Of a stretch of DNA of 56,756 nucleotides, positions 53,967 to 56,756 are shown in pieces. A program made the translations under genes and the position numbers. The notes beneath the pieces are model-generated. The model ran no database searches, was not told the DNA's origin, and saw only the letters and a list, made by a program, of their open reading frames with translations. The DNA comes from a virus, in IMG/VR virus record IMGVR_UViG_3300044730_000684, positions 1 to 56,756 of that record; one strand, given 5' to 3'. Every line of letters begins with the position of its first letter. The stretch's first letter is position 1.

Positions 53967-54281
53967 ATGGGACTTTTCCTAGATACTCGTGGACAGCCTT
54001 ATGCAGCGATTGGAATTTGCGATCGTTGTTCGCGCAAGTTTCCTTTAGCAGAGCTGATGCCTGACCGTAACTCTCCAGGTCTTCGGGTGTGCAAAGTAGA
54101 TTGGGACGAACTTGATCCGTATCGTTTACCTGCTCGTCAGACTGAAAGAATTTCGCTTCCTTTTGTGAGGCCCGACGTTCCGCTGTCTTCGCAGCCGTAT
54201 GGCGTAATTAGTGAGGACGGCAATACGTTCCTTGTGAACGAAGCAGATGATGATTACCTTGAGCCGGAGCAGCCGCTGTAA
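53967..54281 (+). CDS. Cys-containing small neck-region protein
   Basis: 104 residues. GLFLDTRGQPYAAIGICDRC, SRKFPLAELMPDRNSPGLRV and CKVDWDELDPYRLP give a CxxC...C metal-binding look. The LCDRCxRKFPLxEL pattern is frequent next to phage adaptor genes. TAATG overlap couples it to the fibre gene. Possibly a tail accessory. Confidence 0.76.
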   Translation: MGLFLDTRGQPYAAIGICDRCSRKFPLAELMPDRNSPGLRVCKVDWDELDPYRLPARQTERISLPFVRPDVPLSSQPYGVISEDGNTFLVNEADDDYLEPEQPL

Positions 54282-56756
54282 TGGCTAACGTACCTAGCAA
54301 TCTTATTCCTGCGCGAATCAGCCAGCTACCAGAGGCTCCGGTTGCGGACCCGGCTGGCTATTTTCCAATTGTTATTTCTGGTACGACCTATAAGGTTCAG
54401 TTTAGTCAGATCAATCAGAATCTGACGGTCCCACCGAGCAGAGCAATCAATGCGGGCACGGGGCTGACGGGGGGCGGAACGCTATCGCACGATATTACGA
54501 TTGCGGTTGCAAACGGAGGTATTAGCGATTCGCAGCTTGATACGACTGGTGTAAGCGCAGGAACGTATGGTGATGGGGCAAATGTCCCTGTTGTCACGGT
54601 AAACACTAAAGGTCGTGTGACTTCATTGAGCACGACGCCGCTGGTTGTTAGCGGCTACGTTCCAGATTCGCGCCAAGTGATTGCGGGATCAGGATTGACT
54701 GGAGGGGGTACTCTCGCAGCTGATCGCACGCTGGCCATCAATTTCTCAAGCGCGACCCCTCAGCCCCTTGGCTCACCTACGGCGGGTATTGGGACCAATG
54801 CAGCACGGGACGATCACGTTCACCCGGCAGTAGATCTTTCTGACGGCACTGAAACATCTGGCGTTTTGCCGATGGGCCGAGGTGGTACTGGCGCAAACAT
54901 GTCGCCGGTTGCTGGCGCGATTGTTTTTAGTAATGGATCAAATTTTGATCTGACGACAGTTGGCTCAACGGGGCAAGTGCTGTTGGCGGCGGGCGCGTCG
55001 GCTCCGGTTTGGGGCGATGCCGCATCGTTTACGGTAGATGCCGCAGATCGTTTGTTGGGTGGCGCGGCCAATCGGGTCGTGTATCAGGCTGGCACTAGCG
55101 ACACTAGTTTTGTCGTTGCCCCGGCTTTAGCCGACACGTTTTTGAAGTGGAACGGTTCTTCATTTGAGTGGGGCGCGGTAGCTGGTGCGGGTACGGTCAC
55201 AAGCGTTCAAGGATCGGGCGGTACGACTGGACTGACTGTAAGCGGTGGTCCAATTACCACAGTCGGTACGTTGACGCTGGGTGGTACGCTTTCTATCAGC
55301 GCAGGCGGTACGGGACTTTCGGGCACGCCGACAAATGGTCAGTTGCTTATCGGCAATGGCAGCGGATATTCACTTGCAAGCCTGACGGCTGGAACGGCAA
55401 TTAGCGTTACGAATGCCACTGGCTCCATCAGCATTGCCAATACTGCACCGGATCAGACGATTACGCTGACCGATGGCACGGCGATTGATGTTACTGGCAC
55501 CTATCCAAGTTTCACAATTACTAATACCGCTCCTGACCAGACGGTTGTTATTTCTGCAAGCACGGCAATATCGGTTAGCGGTACTTATCCAAGCTTTACG
55601 ATTACTAATACCGCTCCGGATCAGACGGTCACGATTACTGCTGGCACAAACATTAGCACCAGCGGGACTTACCCGAGCTTTACGGTTTCGTCGCCCGATA
55701 CGGTTGTTGGTCCTGCGGGAGCAACGAGCGGTGCAATTTCACTGTTTGATGGTGGTACTGGCAAGTTACTCAAAAACTCTGTCATCACGATCAATGCTTC
55801 TGGCGTCATTAGTAACGTCAACACGCCAAATACTGGCACCGATGCTGCGAACAAGCAGTATGTGGATGACTTGGTTAGCACCGGAATTCACATCCACACG
55901 CCAGTTGTTCTTGCAACTTCGCCGGGGTCTTCGCGTACCGATACCTATAACAATGGCACCGCAGGAGTTAGCGCCACGCTGACATCCGTTGCTGCGGGCA
56001 CACTGGTCATTGACGGTACGGTGGCTTCTGCAACGATTCGAGTCTTGATTCAGGACTGCTCTAATCCAATTGGTAACGGTGTTTACGTTGTAACCAATCC
56101 TGGTAGCGCGGTTGCTCAGTACATTATGACGCGCTCGTCGGACGCAGATACGTCAGGACAACAGTCTACACAGTCACTTGATGATGGAAGTTATTTCTTT
56201 ACGACGGGTGGCACGAGCAATAAAGGTGCCGCTTGGGTTAACACCAATAGCGGAACCATCAGTTTTGGTTCTACAGCGATCACATTTGCTCAGTTCAGCA
56301 GCTCGCAGGTCTACTCGGCTGGTAACGGGTTAAGCCTAACGGCAACCACCTTTTCTTTAGAAACTCCGGTTACCGTGCTGAATGGCGGTACGGGCCAGTC
56401 ATCGGCTCCAACCAATGGCCAGTTGCTGATTGGTAATGGGGCTGGATATAACCTCAACACGCTGACTGCCGGTTCTAACCTCTCGGTCACGAACGCTACC
56501 GGGTCAATCACGCTCGCGGTTTTAAGCGATGTCTCGTTCAACAGCGCCTCGATTACCACCCTGTCAAGCGGGTCGCTGACGGCGACTAATCTGACGGCAA
56601 CCAGCGGTACGGTCACCACGTTGGCTTCGACCTCGGCGGCGATTACCAATTTGTCGGTTACGAGCCTGACGGTATCGAGCCTGTCGCTCGCCAATGCGAC
56701 CTTTACGTCCGCTACAATTACGACGCTGACTTCTACCTCGGCTGCGATTACGACCC
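54281..56756 (+). CDS. large tail fibre protein, N-terminal and central part (continues at 1-287)
   Basis: Starts MANVPSNLIPARISQLPEAP with TAATG coupling. AGTGLTGGGTLSHDITIAVA, GVSAGTYGDGANVPVVTVNT and KGRVTSL form the well-known fibre N-terminal module. GTDAANKQYVDDLVSTGIHI is the tail-fibre/tailspike link seen in many phages. The centre has tandem 28-residue repeats (55439-55690). The frame is open to the right end and matches the left-end segment when the terminal repeat is merged, giving 885 residues. Predicted trimeric host-binding fibre. The closing motif is NADLLDGQSG. Confidence 0.9.
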   Translation, partial: MANVPSNLIPARISQLPEAPVADPAGYFPIVISGTTYKVQFSQINQNLTVPPSRAINAGTGLTGGGTLSHDITIAVANGGISDSQLDTTGVSAGTYGDGANVPVVTVNTKGRVTSLSTTPLVVSGYVPDSRQVIAGSGLTGGGTLAADRTLAINFSSATPQPLGSPTAGIGTNAARDDHVHPAVDLSDGTETSGVLPMGRGGTGANMSPVAGAIVFSNGSNFDLTTVGSTGQVLLAAGASAPVWGDAASFTVDAADRLLGGAANRVVYQAGTSDTSFVVAPALADTFLKWNGSSFEWGAVAGAGTVTSVQGSGGTTGLTVSGGPITTVGTLTLGGTLSISAGGTGLSGTPTNGQLLIGNGSGYSLASLTAGTAISVTNATGSISIANTAPDQTITLTDGTAIDVTGTYPSFTITNTAPDQTVVISASTAISVSGTYPSFTITNTAPDQTVTITAGTNISTSGTYPSFTVSSPDTVVGPAGATSGAISLFDGGTGKLLKNSVITINASGVISNVNTPNTGTDAANKQYVDDLVSTGIHIHTPVVLATSPGSSRTDTYNNGTAGVSATLTSVAAGTLVIDGTVASATIRVLIQDCSNPIGNGVYVVTNPGSAVAQYIMTRSSDADTSGQQSTQSLDDGSYFFTTGGTSNKGAAWVNTNSGTISFGSTAITFAQFSSSQVYSAGNGLSLTATTFSLETPVTVLNGGTGQSSAPTNGQLLIGNGAGYNLNTLTAGSNLSVTNATGSITLAVLSDVSFNSASITTLSSGSLTATNLTATSGTVTTLASTSAAITNLSVTSLTVSSLSLANATFTSATITTLTSTSAAITT
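55439..55690 (+). repeat. three tandem 84-bp repeats in the fibre gene
   Basis: Units begin at 55439, 55523 and 55607. Each encodes a 28-residue block with NTAPDQT near its start and GTYPSFT near its end. Units two and three are the most alike. In-frame repeats allow length change of the fibre shaft by recombination. Confidence 0.88.
56652..56756. repeat. terminal direct repeat, right copy
   Basis: Identical to 1-105. With the left copy it shows that the two ends join and that the unique genome is 56,651 bp. Confidence 0.95.

Noticed and set aside
54281-56756. Diversity-generating retroelement acting on the fibre
   Set aside because: Repeats are present, but there is no reverse transcriptase and no adenine-biased template/variable pair.
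1-56756. tRNA genes, CRISPR arrays, insertion sequences, integrase and attachment sites
   Set aside because: I looked for cloverleaf-like stretches in gaps, regularly spaced repeats, transposase and recombinase motifs and found none convincing. A tRNA search program would be decisive.

Overview
This window is the complete genome of a tailed bacteriophage (Caudoviricetes). It carries a large terminase, portal, scaffold, major capsid protein, tail fibres, holin and endolysin. It has no bacterial housekeeping genes, integrase, rRNA or recognisable tRNA. Bases 1-105 are identical to bases 56652-56756, so the sequence is a linearised circle of 56,651 bp cut inside a tail-fibre gene. A P22-type portal, a scaffold, neck adaptors, long coiled-coil or Ala/Gly-rich internal proteins, and no sheath or obvious tape-measure gene suggest a short-tailed (podovirus-like) particle. 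Several gene families (DUF6496, DUF6321, DUF3310, Api92-like, a GroES-like protein) are ones I associate with aquatic phages of proteobacteria. The host is an inference only.

Layout. (1) The rightward late region runs from 40162 to the right end and through the junction to 18736. In order it holds two small basic proteins, TerL, portal, GroES-like protein, scaffold, decoration protein, major capsid protein, tail/fibre genes, the fibre that spans the ends, an S74-terminated spike, the lysis cassette (membrane proteins, 3TM holin, M15 endolysin), neck/tail proteins, four large virion proteins and a metallophosphoesterase. (2) The leftward replication/recombination operon (23400 to 18672) encodes a Sak4-like ATPase, a DUF669 protein, a Cas4-like Fe-S nuclease, an SF2 helicase and a DUF6511 protein. 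(3) Facing it, a rightward operon (23505-26462) encodes a double-HTH regulator, RusA resolvase and a prim-pol/helicase fusion. (4) A long leftward accessory operon (36938 to 26541) has about 18 small early proteins followed by a glycan block of three glycosyltransferases and two methyltransferases. It ends at a terminator at 26460. (5) A control region (37028-38000) has two leftward promoters, a terminator, a micro-ORF and an A/T- and purine-rich origin-like tract. The putative small terminase follows. (6) A leftward two-gene unit (39675 to 38618) pairs an internally duplicated membrane peptide with an ArdC-type antirestriction protein.

Regulation visible in the DNA. Three leftward promoters carry the same dyad (core CAAGCCGNTTG) exactly between -35 and -10, and a fourth copy lies in the only gap of the accessory operon. 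This looks like a phage-wide early/late switch. Two identical GGGGGC-TTCG-GCCCCC terminators bracket a small gene downstream of the capsid gene, and the leader of that gene can form competing RNA structures around its ribosome binding site.

The most unusual points are the shared operator set, three long out-of-phase same-strand gene overlaps, the repeated SD/stop/start junction that gives successive proteins an EAA C-terminus, and the duplicated membrane peptide next to ArdC. All functions are read from sequence motifs without database searches.
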